A stretch of DNA of 64,000 nt, from contig NZ_DIAX01000009.1 in the NCBI RefSeq assembly GCF_002414845.1, positions 30,257 through 94,256 of the forward strand, in the 5' to 3' direction. Below the pieces are notes generated by a model that searched no databases, was not told where the DNA came from, and was given only the letters and a program-made list of their open reading frames with translations. A program made the position numbers and the translations under genes. Each line of letters opens with the position of its first letter. Position 1 is the first letter of the stretch. The stretch is from Gordonia sp. UBA5067. Lineage in GTDB: Bacteria > Actinomycetota > Actinomycetes > Mycobacteriales > Mycobacteriaceae. Positions 34,544 to 43,438 of this stretch are shown here, piece by piece.

Positions 34544-35071
34544 TCAGCCGGTCGCCAATTCGACGAGCCTGCCGACGGTATCGAGGTTGCGGCCGGTGCC
34601 GGAGTAGCCCAGGGTGCGCTTGATGACCGCGGGTGTCAGCGTGGCGTTGGCCGCCCCGTCGTCGTAGCGGAGGTGCAGTTCGCGGCCGATGACGGCGACG
34701 TGTTCGGTTGGCCCGGCCCGTTGGGCGAGTGCCGTCGCGGCCTCGACGGTGGGGGTCCCGGTGAGCGCGTACACGTAGGAGAATCTCGGCTCGACGACCT
34801 CGAACGGATGGCCCGCCAGCGCGGCCGCGAGTTCGGCGGGCGTCCGGCTGATCACCTCGCGGTAGTACCCGAATTCATCCTCGATCGCCCGTTCGAGCGC
34901 AGCATCGAACTCACTCGCCTCGCCCGGCGGGGTGTAGAGCAGGTTGCCCGACGCGATGTAGGTCGAAACCTCCTGGGCGCCAAGGCTTTCCGCGATCACC
35001 CGCAGTCGCGCCATCGGCAGCCTCGCACCGCCGACGTTGACGGCGCGCAGGAGTCCGATCCGCTCGCTCAC
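34544..35071 (-). CDS. DUF1697 family protein
   Basis: This 175-residue protein has the DUF1697 start IGLLRAVNVGGARLPMARLR, followed by EVSTYIASGNLLY and the C-terminal TLTPAVIKRTLGYSGTGRNLDT (family pattern TxRNxxT). These are widespread small bacterial proteins of unknown function. GTG start. It ends 35 nt before the EspC-like gene and begins 9 nt after the DUF4185 gene stop, so it could be read through from that gene. Confidence 0.87.
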   Translation of the reverse strand: MSERIGLLRAVNVGGARLPMARLRVIAESLGAQEVSTYIASGNLLYTPPGEASEFDAALERAIEDEFGYYREVISRTPAELAAALAGHPFEVVEPRFSYVYALTGTPTVEAATALAQRAGPTEHVAVIGRELHLRYDDGAANATLTPAVIKRTLGYSGTGRNLDTVGRLVELATG

Positions 35072-35080
35072 CGATATCCG

Positions 35081-36343
35081 CTAGCGGAGCGCAGACAGGT
35101 CGGTGCGGATCAGCATCACGTTGTAGTCGTCCCAGCGCGATGCCACGAAGTACAGCGAACTCCCGGTCTCCCGCGGCCAGATATACGGCGCGTAGAGCTG
35201 GCTGATCTGGTGGCTGGGCACGATCACGCGAGGTCCGCTCCAGGGCCCCTCCGGACGGGCCGCGGTGCGCATCGTGATGCTGCCCTTGCGCGACGACAGC
35301 ATGACGAACCGGTTCAGGTAGTTGTTGTAGCGCACCGAAACCTCGGCGATCGGCTCGGTGGCAACTTTCACCGCGTCGCCGCTGTAGCCCGACCACTGCC
35401 CGCCGCCCCGGTAGTACTGATATGCGTTCATGTCGAGGAGCTGCGCCGCCGGGACGCGCGCCAAGAATAGGGCACCGTATCGGCCGTTGGGGGTGCCGTA
35501 CTGGTAGACCCACGGCCCGCGGCGCATGAATGAGCTCACCTGGAACCGGCCCTGTCCCGTGGCGGTGTGCGGCACGCCGGGGATGTTCAACTCGTAGCGC
35601 GACCGGATCGTGTTGTTCTCGACCCGCCACGTCTGCCCGTTGTCGTGCGACGAGGCGAGAGCCGAGAAGTTCGTCTCCCAGCGGCCGGCCTCGCCCCATC
35701 GTGCTATCGACATGAACGACAGGTACTGCACGCCGCCGATCGAGATTCCCGCGGTCGGGATGCGGCCGACCTCGATGTTCTTGATACCCACCGCGTTGGT
35801 GATGGGTTGGGCGAAGGTCGGGTCGGCGGCCGTCACCGAAGCCCCGGAGCGGTTGTTACCGGGATGCGCACTGGGAATGGTGATGCCCTTGGACAGGTCG
35901 CTGTTGCCGTTAGCCCGGAGCATGGTGTTGTGCCGCCAGACCATCGCCCCGTTGCATTTGCCCCACGTATCGCCGAAGGCCATGAGGACCTGCCCCGAGC
36001 CGTTGTCCCAGGGCACCCCGACGTCGGTGGCGGTGATGGCGAACCGCTTGTCGGTACGGTTCGGACTCAGTGGTCCGGTGACCCACTGCACCGTCTGCGA
36101 GGGTCCGCCGTGCAACGTGGGGAGCGGCATCTGCGGCTTCTTGCCGGGCGCCGAATAGCTGCCGAAGTCGAGGCTGCCCATGCCGATCCGCGACGATCCG
36201 GAGCTGCCGGTACTGCCGATGTCGTGCCCGACCGGCCCCAGGGCGTTACAGGGCGAGGCATGGGCGGGCGCGGGCGCAAACGTGGTCAAGGCGGCGGCCA
36301 TCGACGCGGCCGCCGCGAGTGCGGCAGCGGGTTTTCCAAACAT
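35081..36343 (-). CDS. Secreted DUF4185 protein, GH183-type endo-D-arabinanase candidate
   Basis: The 420-residue precursor has a Sec signal peptide (residues 1-29, ending PAHAS). The mature protein is a DUF4185 domain with blade-like repeats: VLMAFGDTWGKCNGAMVWRH, YLSFMSIARWGEAGRWETNF, WVYQYGTPNGRYGALFLAR, and YFVASRWDDYNVMLIRTDL. DUF4185 has been assigned to glycoside hydrolase family GH183, which includes endo-D-arabinofuranases acting on mycobacterial arabinogalactan and lipoarabinomannan; Rv3707c is a relative. It probably remodels the organism's own arabinan. Catalytic residues were not identified from sequence. A -10 box (TAGGAT) ends 8 nt before the ATG. Confidence 0.8.
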   Translation of the reverse strand: MFGKPAAALAAAASMAAALTTFAPAPAHASPCNALGPVGHDIGSTGSSGSSRIGMGSLDFGSYSAPGKKPQMPLPTLHGGPSQTVQWVTGPLSPNRTDKRFAITATDVGVPWDNGSGQVLMAFGDTWGKCNGAMVWRHNTMLRANGNSDLSKGITIPSAHPGNNRSGASVTAADPTFAQPITNAVGIKNIEVGRIPTAGISIGGVQYLSFMSIARWGEAGRWETNFSALASSHDNGQTWRVENNTIRSRYELNIPGVPHTATGQGRFQVSSFMRRGPWVYQYGTPNGRYGALFLARVPAAQLLDMNAYQYYRGGGQWSGYSGDAVKVATEPIAEVSVRYNNYLNRFVMLSSRKGSITMRTAARPEGPWSGPRVIVPSHQISQLYAPYIWPRETGSSLYFVASRWDDYNVMLIRTDLSALR

Positions 36344-36725
36344 GGTTGTGAATCCTAGCTGCTGTCACTGATGTTACGGATGTTACTGCTGTTGCCAATA
36401 TTGCTGCCGTGGCCATTGTGCCCCCCGATACCGGGTCAGCGCGGCCCGTAACCCAACCGAGACGGCGATGTTGTGGAACTGAACCCACCCTGACCTGCGT
36501 CTCTACCATAATTGCGGCGCCGAAGCTTTTAGCACGCGACCCCCATAGCAGCCTGTGAATTCCGGTGTCAACACCAAAATGTCAGCGGTTGTATACCTGC
36601 ACGTAACCCGAGTTTGGAAATACGGTCACATCTCGAACATTCAATTCGTAAGGTCACCACGACAGCCTGCTTCCCCGCAGGGACGTGGGACCCGCCGACC
36701 CGCCAACCAGAAAGTACGCTGGGAC
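36344..36725. other. 382-nt divergent intergenic region
   Basis: This is the longest stretch without a gene. It is less GC-rich than its surroundings and holds the promoter regions of the secreted DUF4185 gene (left) and the secreted unknown gene (right). It contains short direct repeats (GATGTTAC at about 36372 and 36382) and no credible open frame, hairpin or known RNA motif. Confidence 0.6.
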
Positions 36726-37508
36726 ATGAAGAAGAATCTCATCGCCACTGCGGCGTTGCTGACCGCCGCGCTCGCCGTCAGCGGCGCCGGCACGGCCGCC
36801 GCCGCCCCCGCCGACACCAAGGTCAAGCCCGTGCACTACCAGATCTCCCAAACGCCGCAGGGCGCGAAGATCACCATCAAGGACGGCACCCTTACCGTCG
36901 ACGGAAACGACCTGAACATCCGCGCGCAGAACGGCCAGTCGGTCGCGCAGCTGCCGTTGACCTGGCACCTCAACGACCGGGCCCGCCCGATCAAGGCCGA
37001 AGTCCAGGGCACCACCGCAACCCTGATCCCCGTGCGCACCGGCCCGGGCCGGCCGGTCACCCCGGTCACCCGCAAGGTCAGCCTCGAGCAGGCCAAGCAC
37101 TCGGCCAGCGAGTCCTTCACCCCGCGCGACCAGCAAGAACTAGCCGCGTTCTCGAACCGCTCAACCATCGGCAGCTTCACCAGCGCCGCAGTCGGCGCGG
37201 CGGTCGGCGCAGGTGTTGGCTGCATCATTGGCGCTGTCTCCGCCGCCGCACTGACCCTGCCGATCGCAATGCTGCTCGGTGCCGGTCCGCTCGGCGGCTG
37301 CGTCGCGGGTGCCGTCCTGCTGGCTCCGGCCGGCGCGGCGGCGGGCCTCGTCTTCGTCGGCCTGCCGATCATCCTGTTCTCGGCATTCCAGTACTTCTCG
37401 ACGATCGGGGAGCCCTGCGACCCCAAGGCCCCATACTGCAACGATCCGCGCAAGCCGAAGGACGACAAGAAGAAGTCGGCCAAGCCGGTTCAGGTCGCCG
37501 CAGCCTGA
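36726..37508 (+). CDS. Secreted or membrane-anchored protein of unknown function with glycine-zipper segment
   Basis: The protein is 260 residues from the ATG at 36726. A signal peptide (MKKNLIATAALLTAALAVSG, cleavage near AAAAPA) precedes a beta-rich domain (about residues 35-115) containing PVHYQISQTPQGAKITIKDG and LPLTWHLNDRARPIKAE. After a linker, residues 145-225 are Gly/Ala-rich and hydrophobic (AAVGAAVGAGVGCIIGAVSA), like a glycine-zipper membrane hairpin, followed by a Cys pair (EPCDPKAPYC) and a Lys-rich tail. Similar proteins seem common in Gordonia-type genomes, but no function is known to me. Envelope role inferred. Confidence 0.75.
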   Translation: MKKNLIATAALLTAALAVSGAGTAAAAPADTKVKPVHYQISQTPQGAKITIKDGTLTVDGNDLNIRAQNGQSVAQLPLTWHLNDRARPIKAEVQGTTATLIPVRTGPGRPVTPVTRKVSLEQAKHSASESFTPRDQQELAAFSNRSTIGSFTSAAVGAAVGAGVGCIIGAVSAAALTLPIAMLLGAGPLGGCVAGAVLLAPAGAAAGLVFVGLPIILFSAFQYFSTIGEPCDPKAPYCNDPRKPKDDKKKSAKPVQVAAA

Positions 37509-37529
37509 TCGCCAACGCACAACGGCAGC

Positions 37530-37565
37530 CACGGCCCGTCGTCTCCACGGAGACGGCGGGCCGTG
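37530..37565. terminator. Bidirectional hairpin terminator between the secreted gene and rnhA
   Basis: CACGGCCCG-T-CGTCTCC pairs with GGAGACG-G-CGGGCCGTG (16 bp with one mismatch, minimal loop). It lies between two convergent genes, 22 nt after one stop and 32 nt before the other. Confidence 0.75.
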
Positions 37566-37596
37566 TCGTATCTGCCGTGTCGCATCGCCGGGGGCC

Positions 37597-38058
37597 TCAC
37601 CCCAGCCCGTCGCGCAACTCTCTCGCAGCGCTGGTCGCCAGCTCATCGGCGATCTCGTTGTAGTGGTCGCCGTTATGACCCTTGACCCACTTCCAGGTGA
37701 CCCGGTGCCGAGACTCCTCGTCGACGAGGCGCTGCCACAGCTCAACATTCTTGACCGGCTTCTTGCCGGCCGTGCGCCAGCCGTTGCGCTGCCACCCGGC
37801 CACCCACGTGGTGATGCCGTTGCGCACGTAACTCGAGTCGGTGTAGATAGTCACCCGCGCCGGCTTGGTCAACGCGGCGAGCCCCTCAATGGCCCCGGTC
37901 AGCTCCATCTGATTGTTCGTCGTATGCGGCACCGCACCAGAGATCCGCTTCTCGTGGCCGCGGTAACGCAGGACCGCACCCCAGCCACCCGGGCCGGGAT
38001 TGCCCAGGCAGGCGCCATCAGTGGAGATCTCGACAATATCGTCGGCAGTATCGGTCAC
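37597..38058 (-). CDS. rnhA: Ribonuclease HI
   Basis: The protein is 153 residues from the GTG at 38058, the size of E. coli RNase HI. All four catalytic acids are in place: Asp in [16 protein letters not shown], Glu in [13 protein letters not shown], Asp in IYTDSSYV and Asp in [10 protein letters not shown], plus the active-site His in [11 protein letters not shown]. It degrades RNA in RNA-DNA hybrids. The longer upstream frame was rejected because homology begins here. Confidence 0.95.
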   Translation of the reverse strand: MTDTADDIVEISTDGACLGNPGPGGWGAVLRYRGHEKRISGAVPHTTNNQMELTGAIEGLAALTKPARVTIYTDSSYVRNGITTWVAGWQRNGWRTAGKKPVKNVELWQRLVDEESRHRVTWKWVKGHNGDHYNEIADELATSAARELRDGLG

Positions 38059-38103
38059 AGCAGCCGAGGGTACTAGCGGGCGCCGCGGGACCGGCGGCAT
38101 GGT

Positions 38104-38109
38104 TACGAT
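38104..38109 (+). promoter_or_regulatory. -10 box of leaderless gene at 38116
   Basis: TACGAT ends 6 nt before the GTG at 38116; no ribosome site is present. Confidence 0.45.
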
Positions 38110-38115
38110 CGAGGC

Positions 38116-38784
38116 GTGGGCCCGGTGCTGACCTTCATCGCAAGCTACTGGTGGCTGATCTTCCCGCTCAGCGCCGTCGCCGGTCCGTGGCTGCGCCGAT
38201 ACAACCGGCGGCTGGAACGACGCCGCCAGTACCGGCTGGAGATGGCTCGCGCCAGGTCGGCCACCCGCGTCGAGGAACAGCGCGTCACCCGGGTCAACGC
38301 CCAGCAGCTGCGCAACGCGCTGCGCACCCACGACGAGATCGACGACCGGTGGTGGAGCTATGAGATCAACCTCGCCACCATCATCAGCTACCCCATGCTC
38401 GTCGACGTCCGCGAACCGCTGACCCGCGCATTCCACCAGGCCAAGGGGCGCGCCGACATGCTACGGCCGCCGACCGGTGCGGTAGTCGAGGATCCCCGGG
38501 CGTTCGTCGAGTATCGCGACGCCGTCATCGAGTACGCCGCCGCGTTCGACGTCGCCGAACGGGAGGCGCGCCGTCGCAAACAGGCCGACTTCTCCCCGAT
38601 CGAGCGCGAATCGCTAGAACGCGCGCGGCGACTGGTGATGATTGCCGCCGACGAGGCGGCGACGCCGGCCGAGCGACAGACCGCCTACCGCAAGGCGCGC
38701 ACCGAACTCGACGGCCTCATCGAAATCCCCCTCGCCGGGGCACAAGAGCTGGAACGCACAATCGCCAGGGAACTCGACCCCTAG
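38116..38784 (+). CDS. Uncharacterised membrane-anchored helical protein
   Basis: This 222-residue protein has one N-terminal membrane helix ([20 protein letters not shown]) followed by a strongly basic stretch ([20 protein letters not shown]) and a long, charged, alpha-helical cytoplasmic domain with the segment [20 protein letters not shown]. The rest is coiled-coil-like ([20 protein letters not shown]). No enzymatic motif is visible. Its stop is 2 nt from the convergent leuS stop. It may be a membrane-tethered scaffold; function unknown. Confidence 0.72.
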   Translation: MGPVLTFIASYWWLIFPLSAVAGPWLRRYNRRLERRRQYRLEMARARSATRVEEQRVTRVNAQQLRNALRTHDEIDDRWWSYEINLATIISYPMLVDVREPLTRAFHQAKGRADMLRPPTGAVVEDPRAFVEYRDAVIEYAAAFDVAEREARRRKQADFSPIERESLERARRLVMIAADEAATPAERQTAYRKARTELDGLIEIPLAGAQELERTIARELDP

Positions 38785-38786
38785 CC

Positions 38787-41723
38787 CTACGGAACTATGT
38801 TGACCATCCGGCCCGGCACGACGATTACCTTGCGCGGTTCACCGTCAAGTAGCGCGACGATCTTCTCGTCGGCCAGCGCGATGGCGCGCACCGTCTGCTC
38901 ATCGGCATCGACGGGCACCGTTATCCGACTGCGCACCTTGCCCTTCACCTGGATCGGGATCTCGATCGAGTCCTCGACCAGCCACTGCTCGTCGGCGACG
39001 GGGAAGGGCCCGCGCGTCAACGACTCGGCATGGCCCAGGCGCTCCCACAACTCGTCCGCGATATGCGGCGCCAGCGGCGCCAGCATCAGCACCAACGGCT
39101 CCACTATCGCGCGCGGCGCCCCGCCGGGATGCGCCTTCGTCAGGTGGTTGGTCAACTCGATGAGCTTCGCGCCCGCCGTGTTGGTCCGCAAAGCGCGAAA
39201 GTCCTCGCGCACGCCGGCAATCGCCCGGTGCAGAGCCCGCAGATCACCTTCGGTGGGCTCGGCTTCGGTGACGCGCACCGCGCCGGACTCCTCGTCGACG
39301 ACAAGCCGCCAGACGCGCTGCAAAAAACGCTGTGCGCCCACGACATCCTTGGTGGCCCAGGGCCGGGACTGGTCCAACGGCCCCATCGACATCTCATAGA
39401 CGCGTAGCGTGTCGGCGCCGTAGTCGCGGGCGATATCGTCCGGCGCAACGGAGTTCTTCAGCGACTTGCCCATCTTTCCGTACTCCTGCGCAACCTCCGC
39501 GCCGTCGAAGTAGAACCGGCCGTCGCGCTCCTCCACCTCCTCGGCCGGCACGTAGACCCCGCGCGAATCGGTGTAGGCATAGGCCTGGATCATGCCCTGG
39601 TTGAACAGTTTTCGATAGGGCTCGCGACTCGTCACAATCCCCAGATCGAAGAGCACCTTGTGCCAGAAACGCGAGTAGAGCAGGTGCAGTACGGCATGTT
39701 CGACCCCGCCGATATACAGATCCAGCCCGCCCGGATCGTTCGCCCCATGCACGGACGGGCGCGGACCCATCCAATAGGCCTCATTCTCCTTGGCGCATAG
39801 CGCCTCCGAATTGGCCGGATCCACATAGCGCAACTGATACCAGGAACTGCCCGCCCACTGCGGCATCACATTCACGTCGCGGGTGTACGTCTGCGGCCCA
39901 TCGCCCAAATCAAGCTCAACGGTGACCCAGTCGGTTGCCTTGGCCAGCGGGGGAGAAGGTTCGGAGTCGGCGTCGTCCGGGTCGAAGGCGACCGGGGCAT
40001 AGTCGGCAACCTCGGGCAGTTCAACCGGCAGCATCGACTCCGGCAGCGGATGGGCATTGCCGTCCGCGTCGTAGACGATGGGGAAGGGCTCGCCCCAATA
40101 GCGCTGCCTGGCGAACAACCAGTCGCGCAACTTGTACTGGACAGTGCCGACGCCGGTGCCGTCCGCCTCCAGCCTCTCGACGATCGCCGTCTTGGCATCG
40201 TCGACGGTCAGACCCTCGAGAAACCCAGAGTTCACCAGCGGCCCGTCACCGGTCCACGCCGCCGCGCCGACGCCCTGCTCGGAGCCGATGACCTCACGGA
40301 TCGGCAACCCGAAGGCGGTGGCGAACTCGTAGTCGCGGACATCGTGGGCCGGCACCGCCATGATGGCGCCGGTGCCGTACCCGGCCAGCACATAGTCGGC
40401 GATGAAAACCGGGACGGCTTCGCCGGTCGCCGGATTGGTCGCGAAGGCGCCGGTGAAGACACCGGTCTTCTCCCTGTTCTCCTGGCGCTCAAGGTCAGAC
40501 TTGGCCGCGATCGCCGCGCGATACGCCGCCACCGCCTCGGCGGGCGTGGCGGCGCCGCTCGCTGCGCTCCCGGCGCCGGTAACATTCGGCCCGCTCGCTG
40601 CGCTCCCGGCGCCGGTAACATTCGGCCCGCTCGCTGCGCTCCCGGCGCCGGTCCACCGCGGGTCGACGTCAGCCGGCCACGAGTCGGCAACGATCTCGTC
40701 GACGAGTTCGTGTTCGGGTGCCAGCACCATGTACGACGCACCGAAAAGTGTGTCCGGCCGGGTCGTGAACACCTTGATGAGGCGATCGCCGGGGAGGGCG
40801 AAGTCAACGTGTGCACCACGCGAGCGACCGATCCAGTTGCGCTGCATCGATTTGACCTTCTCCGGCCAGTCGAGCAGTTCCAGATCATCGAGCAGCCGAT
40901 CAGAGTAGGCGGTTATCCGCATCATCCACTGCCGCAAGTTCTTTCGGAAGACCGGGAAGTTGCCCCGCTCGCTGCGGCCATCGGCGGTGACCTCTTCGTT
41001 GGCGAGCACCGTACCCAGACCAGGGCACCAGTTGACCAGCGAGTTGCTCTGATAGACGAGCCGCTGGTCGTCGACGATGGCCCGCCGCGCCGACGGGTCC
41101 AGTTCGCCCCACTCCCGTCCGTCGTCGAGTGTTCGCGTCCCCGAATCGAACTCGGCGATCAACTCGCCAATCGGCCGGGCCTTGCCCTGCCGGTCATCGA
41201 ACCAGGAGTTGTAGATCTGCAGGAAGATCCACTGCGTCCACCGATAGAACTCGACGTCGGTCGTCGCCACGCGGCGCCGCTCATCGTGTCCGAGACCCAG
41301 CCGCCGGATCTGCTCGAGATAGCGCTCGATGTTGGCCTCGGTGGTGGTTCGCGGGTGCGTACCGGTTTGCACCGCATACTGCTCGGCGGGCAGACCAAAG
41401 GAGTCGAACCCCATGGTGTGCAGCACGTTCCGGCCGTCCATGCGGGAGTAGCGGGCAAAAACGTCGCTGGCAATGAAGCCCAACGGGTGTCCGACGTGCA
41501 GTCCCGCACCCGACGGATAGGGAAACATGTCCTGGACAAACAGCTTGTCGTCGGGGGAGAACCCGCTCAGGTCGCCGGCCAGCGAACCGACCGGATTGGG
41601 CGCCTCATAGACGCGGCGCGCACTCCACTCGCGGCGCCAGCGCGATTCAATCTCGCCCGCGAGCTGCGCGGTGTAACGGTGCGCGGCGTCGGGCACGGAG
41701 GCGTTCGGGTTCGATCCAGTCAC
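38787..41723 (-). CDS. leuS: Leucyl-tRNA synthetase
   Basis: The protein is 978 residues from the GTG at 41723, which is preceded by a -10 box (TACGCT, 6 nt). It has the HIGH-type motif [15 protein letters not shown], the CP1 editing domain with [20 protein letters not shown] and [12 protein letters not shown], and the KMSKS-type loop [10 protein letters not shown], followed by the anticodon-binding and C-terminal domains. It charges tRNA-Leu. Between DVDPRWTG and AATPAEAV in the editing domain there is an extra tandem repeat of [12 protein letters not shown] (2.7 copies), encoded by a DNA repeat shared with mmpL3. The YqgE and MFS genes nearby match Rv0037c-Rv0041. Confidence 0.96.
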   Translation of the reverse strand: MTGSNPNASVPDAAHRYTAQLAGEIESRWRREWSARRVYEAPNPVGSLAGDLSGFSPDDKLFVQDMFPYPSGAGLHVGHPLGFIASDVFARYSRMDGRNVLHTMGFDSFGLPAEQYAVQTGTHPRTTTEANIERYLEQIRRLGLGHDERRRVATTDVEFYRWTQWIFLQIYNSWFDDRQGKARPIGELIAEFDSGTRTLDDGREWGELDPSARRAIVDDQRLVYQSNSLVNWCPGLGTVLANEEVTADGRSERGNFPVFRKNLRQWMMRITAYSDRLLDDLELLDWPEKVKSMQRNWIGRSRGAHVDFALPGDRLIKVFTTRPDTLFGASYMVLAPEHELVDEIVADSWPADVDPRWTGAGSAASGPNVTGAGSAASGPNVTGAGSAASGAATPAEAVAAYRAAIAAKSDLERQENREKTGVFTGAFATNPATGEAVPVFIADYVLAGYGTGAIMAVPAHDVRDYEFATAFGLPIREVIGSEQGVGAAAWTGDGPLVNSGFLEGLTVDDAKTAIVERLEADGTGVGTVQYKLRDWLFARQRYWGEPFPIVYDADGNAHPLPESMLPVELPEVADYAPVAFDPDDADSEPSPPLAKATDWVTVELDLGDGPQTYTRDVNVMPQWAGSSWYQLRYVDPANSEALCAKENEAYWMGPRPSVHGANDPGGLDLYIGGVEHAVLHLLYSRFWHKVLFDLGIVTSREPYRKLFNQGMIQAYAYTDSRGVYVPAEEVEERDGRFYFDGAEVAQEYGKMGKSLKNSVAPDDIARDYGADTLRVYEMSMGPLDQSRPWATKDVVGAQRFLQRVWRLVVDEESGAVRVTEAEPTEGDLRALHRAIAGVREDFRALRTNTAGAKLIELTNHLTKAHPGGAPRAIVEPLVLMLAPLAPHIADELWERLGHAESLTRGPFPVADEQWLVEDSIEIPIQVKGKVRSRITVPVDADEQTVRAIALADEKIVALLDGEPRKVIVVPGRMVNIVP
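40557..40652 (-). repeat. 36-nt tandem repeat (2.7 copies) of the dispersed element inside leuS
   Basis: Units start (plus-strand coordinates) at 40557, 40593 and 40629. Read on the coding strand, the core is GGGAGCGCAGCGAGCGGGC then CGAAT, identical to the mmpL3 repeat except for one missing A. It encodes [10 protein letters not shown](V/-)T in the editing domain, using a different frame from mmpL3 in its first half. Confidence 0.9.
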
Positions 41724-41729
41724 CCGACC

Positions 41730-41735
41730 AGCGTA
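41730..41735 (-). promoter_or_regulatory. -10 box of leaderless leuS
   Basis: TACGCT on the minus strand ends 6 nt before the GTG at 41723 and argues against the GTG codons farther upstream. Confidence 0.5.
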
Positions 41736-41757
41736 AATGGTGGCCCGCACCACAAAG

Positions 41758-41763
41758 TAGAGT
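41758..41763 (+). promoter_or_regulatory. -10 box of leaderless SdpI-like gene
   Basis: TAGAGT ends 7 nt before the GTG at 41771; the GTG codon at 41762 lies within this hexamer region and is unlikely to be used. Confidence 0.5.
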
Positions 41764-41770
41764 GGTAGTC

Positions 41771-42346
41771 GTGGCCGACGTTATCGCACTCATCGTGGCG
41801 GTGATCGCCGCTGTCATCGGCGTCGCCTGGATAGCGCTCGGCGTCGCCGGCTGGACGGGTATGCTGCGCCGAAACCGGTACCTCGGCATCCGCAGCGCGG
41901 AGACCATGCGCAGCGAGAAGGCGTTCGGCACCGCCAACCGGGTCGTCGCCCCCGGCCTCGTCGCCACCGGGATGCTCGCGCTGGTCGCCGCCGGACTCGC
42001 ACTGTCCCAGCGTGGCGCTGCCGGAATCGTACTCGGGCTGGTCGGCACCATCGTGGCGCTGGCGCTCGTCGGCCTCCTCTCGGGGACGGCCATTCGTGCG
42101 GTCGCCGCACTGCCCGCCGACCCGGAGTCGACCGGTTGCGGTTCCGAATGCGGTTGCGGTGGGCACGAGGCAACCGATGATGTCGCCCAGACGGGCACCG
42201 ACGAGGTGGACATCTGCGGCACCGGCACCTCCTGCGGTGGTTGCGACATGCGCGACGCCTGCTTCGACAACACCGATCGCGCAGCGATCACCGACAACAC
42301 CGATCGCGCAGCGATCCCGGGCGATACCCAGCCGACCCGGGCCTGA
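41771..42346 (+). CDS. SdpI-family membrane protein with Cys-rich C-terminal tail
   Basis: The protein is 191 residues from the GTG at 41771. Three membrane helices (residues 4-28, 55-77, 80-105) and the SdpI signature [24 protein letters not shown] are present. SdpI proteins confer immunity to the SdpC toxin in Bacillus and also act as signal receptors, but actinobacterial homologues are uncharacterised. The tail is unusual: [11 protein letters not shown], then [19 protein letters not shown], nine Cys in about 45 residues, followed by a perfect-like duplication of DNTDRAAI. Metal binding by the tail is a reasonable inference. It is followed 5 nt later by a transporter gene. Confidence 0.82.
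   Translation: MADVIALIVAVIAAVIGVAWIALGVAGWTGMLRRNRYLGIRSAETMRSEKAFGTANRVVAPGLVATGMLALVAAGLALSQRGAAGIVLGLVGTIVALALVGLLSGTAIRAVAALPADPESTGCGSECGCGGHEATDDVAQTGTDEVDICGTGTSCGGCDMRDACFDNTDRAAITDNTDRAAIPGDTQPTRA
42266..42319 (+). repeat. 27-nt tandem duplication in the SdpI-like gene tail
   Basis: Two copies, at 42266 and 42293, encode DNTDRAAIT and DNTDRAAIP. Each contains the inverted repeat GATCGC-GCA-GCGATC. Confidence 0.9.
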
Positions 42347-42351
42347 TCCCG

Positions 42352-43338
42352 GTGGCCTACTCACCGCGCGCCCTGCTCGCCAAGTCGCCGTTCGACGGGT
42401 TCGTCGTCGCCATCATCACCGCCGTCGTCGTCGCCTCGCTCTTCCCGGCACGCGGATCTTTCGCCGAAGTCATGGACAAGGTCGTGATCGGTGCGATCGC
42501 CTTGCTGTTCTTCCTCTATGGCGCGCGATTACACCCGCGCGAGGCGATCGCCGGGCTCACGCACTGGCGGCTGCACCTGACCATTCTGGCGTTCACGTTC
42601 GTGGTGTTCCCGATCCTCGGCGTCGCGATGCGCCCCCTCGTCGAGCCGATCGTCGGTCATGACCTCTACCTGGGCCTGCTGTTCGCCTGTCTGCTGCCGT
42701 CGACGGTGCAGTCGTCCATCGCATTCACCTCGATTTCCCGGGGCAATGTGCCCGGTGCGATCGTCAGCGCATCGCTGTCGAACCTGCTGGGCGTCTTCGT
42801 GACCCCGCTCCTGGTCGTCGCGCTGATGAGCACGGCCTCCGGGGTGCACATCGACGCATCGTCGATCATCAAACTGATGGCGCAAATCCTGCTGCCCTTC
42901 ATCCTCGGCCAGCTCGCCCGGCGATGGATCGCCGGTTGGGTCCAGCGCTATTCGGAGCCGACGAAGATCGTCGACCGCGGCTCAATCGTCCTCGTCGTCT
43001 ACGTGGCCTTCTCCGAGGGCGTGCGCAACGGGATCTGGTCACAGGTCACTGTCTGGCAGGTCGTCGGCGTTGCCGCCGTCGCCGCGGTACTGGTCGTCGT
43101 GATGCTCGTGGTCACCGGGAGCCTGCCGCCTCGGCTGGGTTTCAACCGGGCCGACACCATCGCAATCCAATTCTGTGGCAGCAAGAAGAGTCTCGCGACG
43201 GGACTGCCGATGGCGACCGTGCTGTTCGCGGGTGGTCCGGTGGGGTTACTCGTCCTGCCCCTGATGATCTTCCATCAGATCCAGCTCATCTTGTGCAGCG
43301 TGCTCGCGACGCGCTATGCCAAGGCCGGCGAGCAGTAG
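42352..43338 (+). CDS. Bile acid:sodium symporter family protein (SLC10A7-like)
   Basis: The protein is 328 residues from the GTG at 42352, 5 nt after the SdpI-like stop. It has about ten membrane helices and the conserved regions LLFACLLPSTVQSSIAFTSISRGN and FCGSKKSLATGLPMA, both typical of the SBF-like (PF13593) branch of the BASS family. These contain the crossover helices that bind Na+ and substrate. The substrate in bacteria is unknown; an organic anion is likely. The spacing to the SdpI-like gene suggests cotranscription. Confidence 0.85.
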   Translation: MAYSPRALLAKSPFDGFVVAIITAVVVASLFPARGSFAEVMDKVVIGAIALLFFLYGARLHPREAIAGLTHWRLHLTILAFTFVVFPILGVAMRPLVEPIVGHDLYLGLLFACLLPSTVQSSIAFTSISRGNVPGAIVSASLSNLLGVFVTPLLVVALMSTASGVHIDASSIIKLMAQILLPFILGQLARRWIAGWVQRYSEPTKIVDRGSIVLVVYVAFSEGVRNGIWSQVTVWQVVGVAAVAAVLVVVMLVVTGSLPPRLGFNRADTIAIQFCGSKKSLATGLPMATVLFAGGPVGLLVLPLMIFHQIQLILCSVLATRYAKAGEQ

Positions 43339-43438
43339 CTCGCCTGCCGGATGATTGGCCCACGCCGGCCGTAGTCGATATGCCAGTCTTGAGTTGGCTA
43401 CGCATACGAGCATTTTCTCGCGAAGGAGTGTGGTCACG

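Noticed and set aside
39440..39480. KMSKS motif of leucyl-tRNA synthetase reads KMGKS.
   Set aside because: The Gly variant is, to my knowledge, normal in actinobacterial LeuRS and does not suggest loss of function.
40050..41768. A long open frame antisense to leuS.
   Set aside because: It is a shadow of leuS, and the repeated peptide in it only reflects the leuS DNA repeat.
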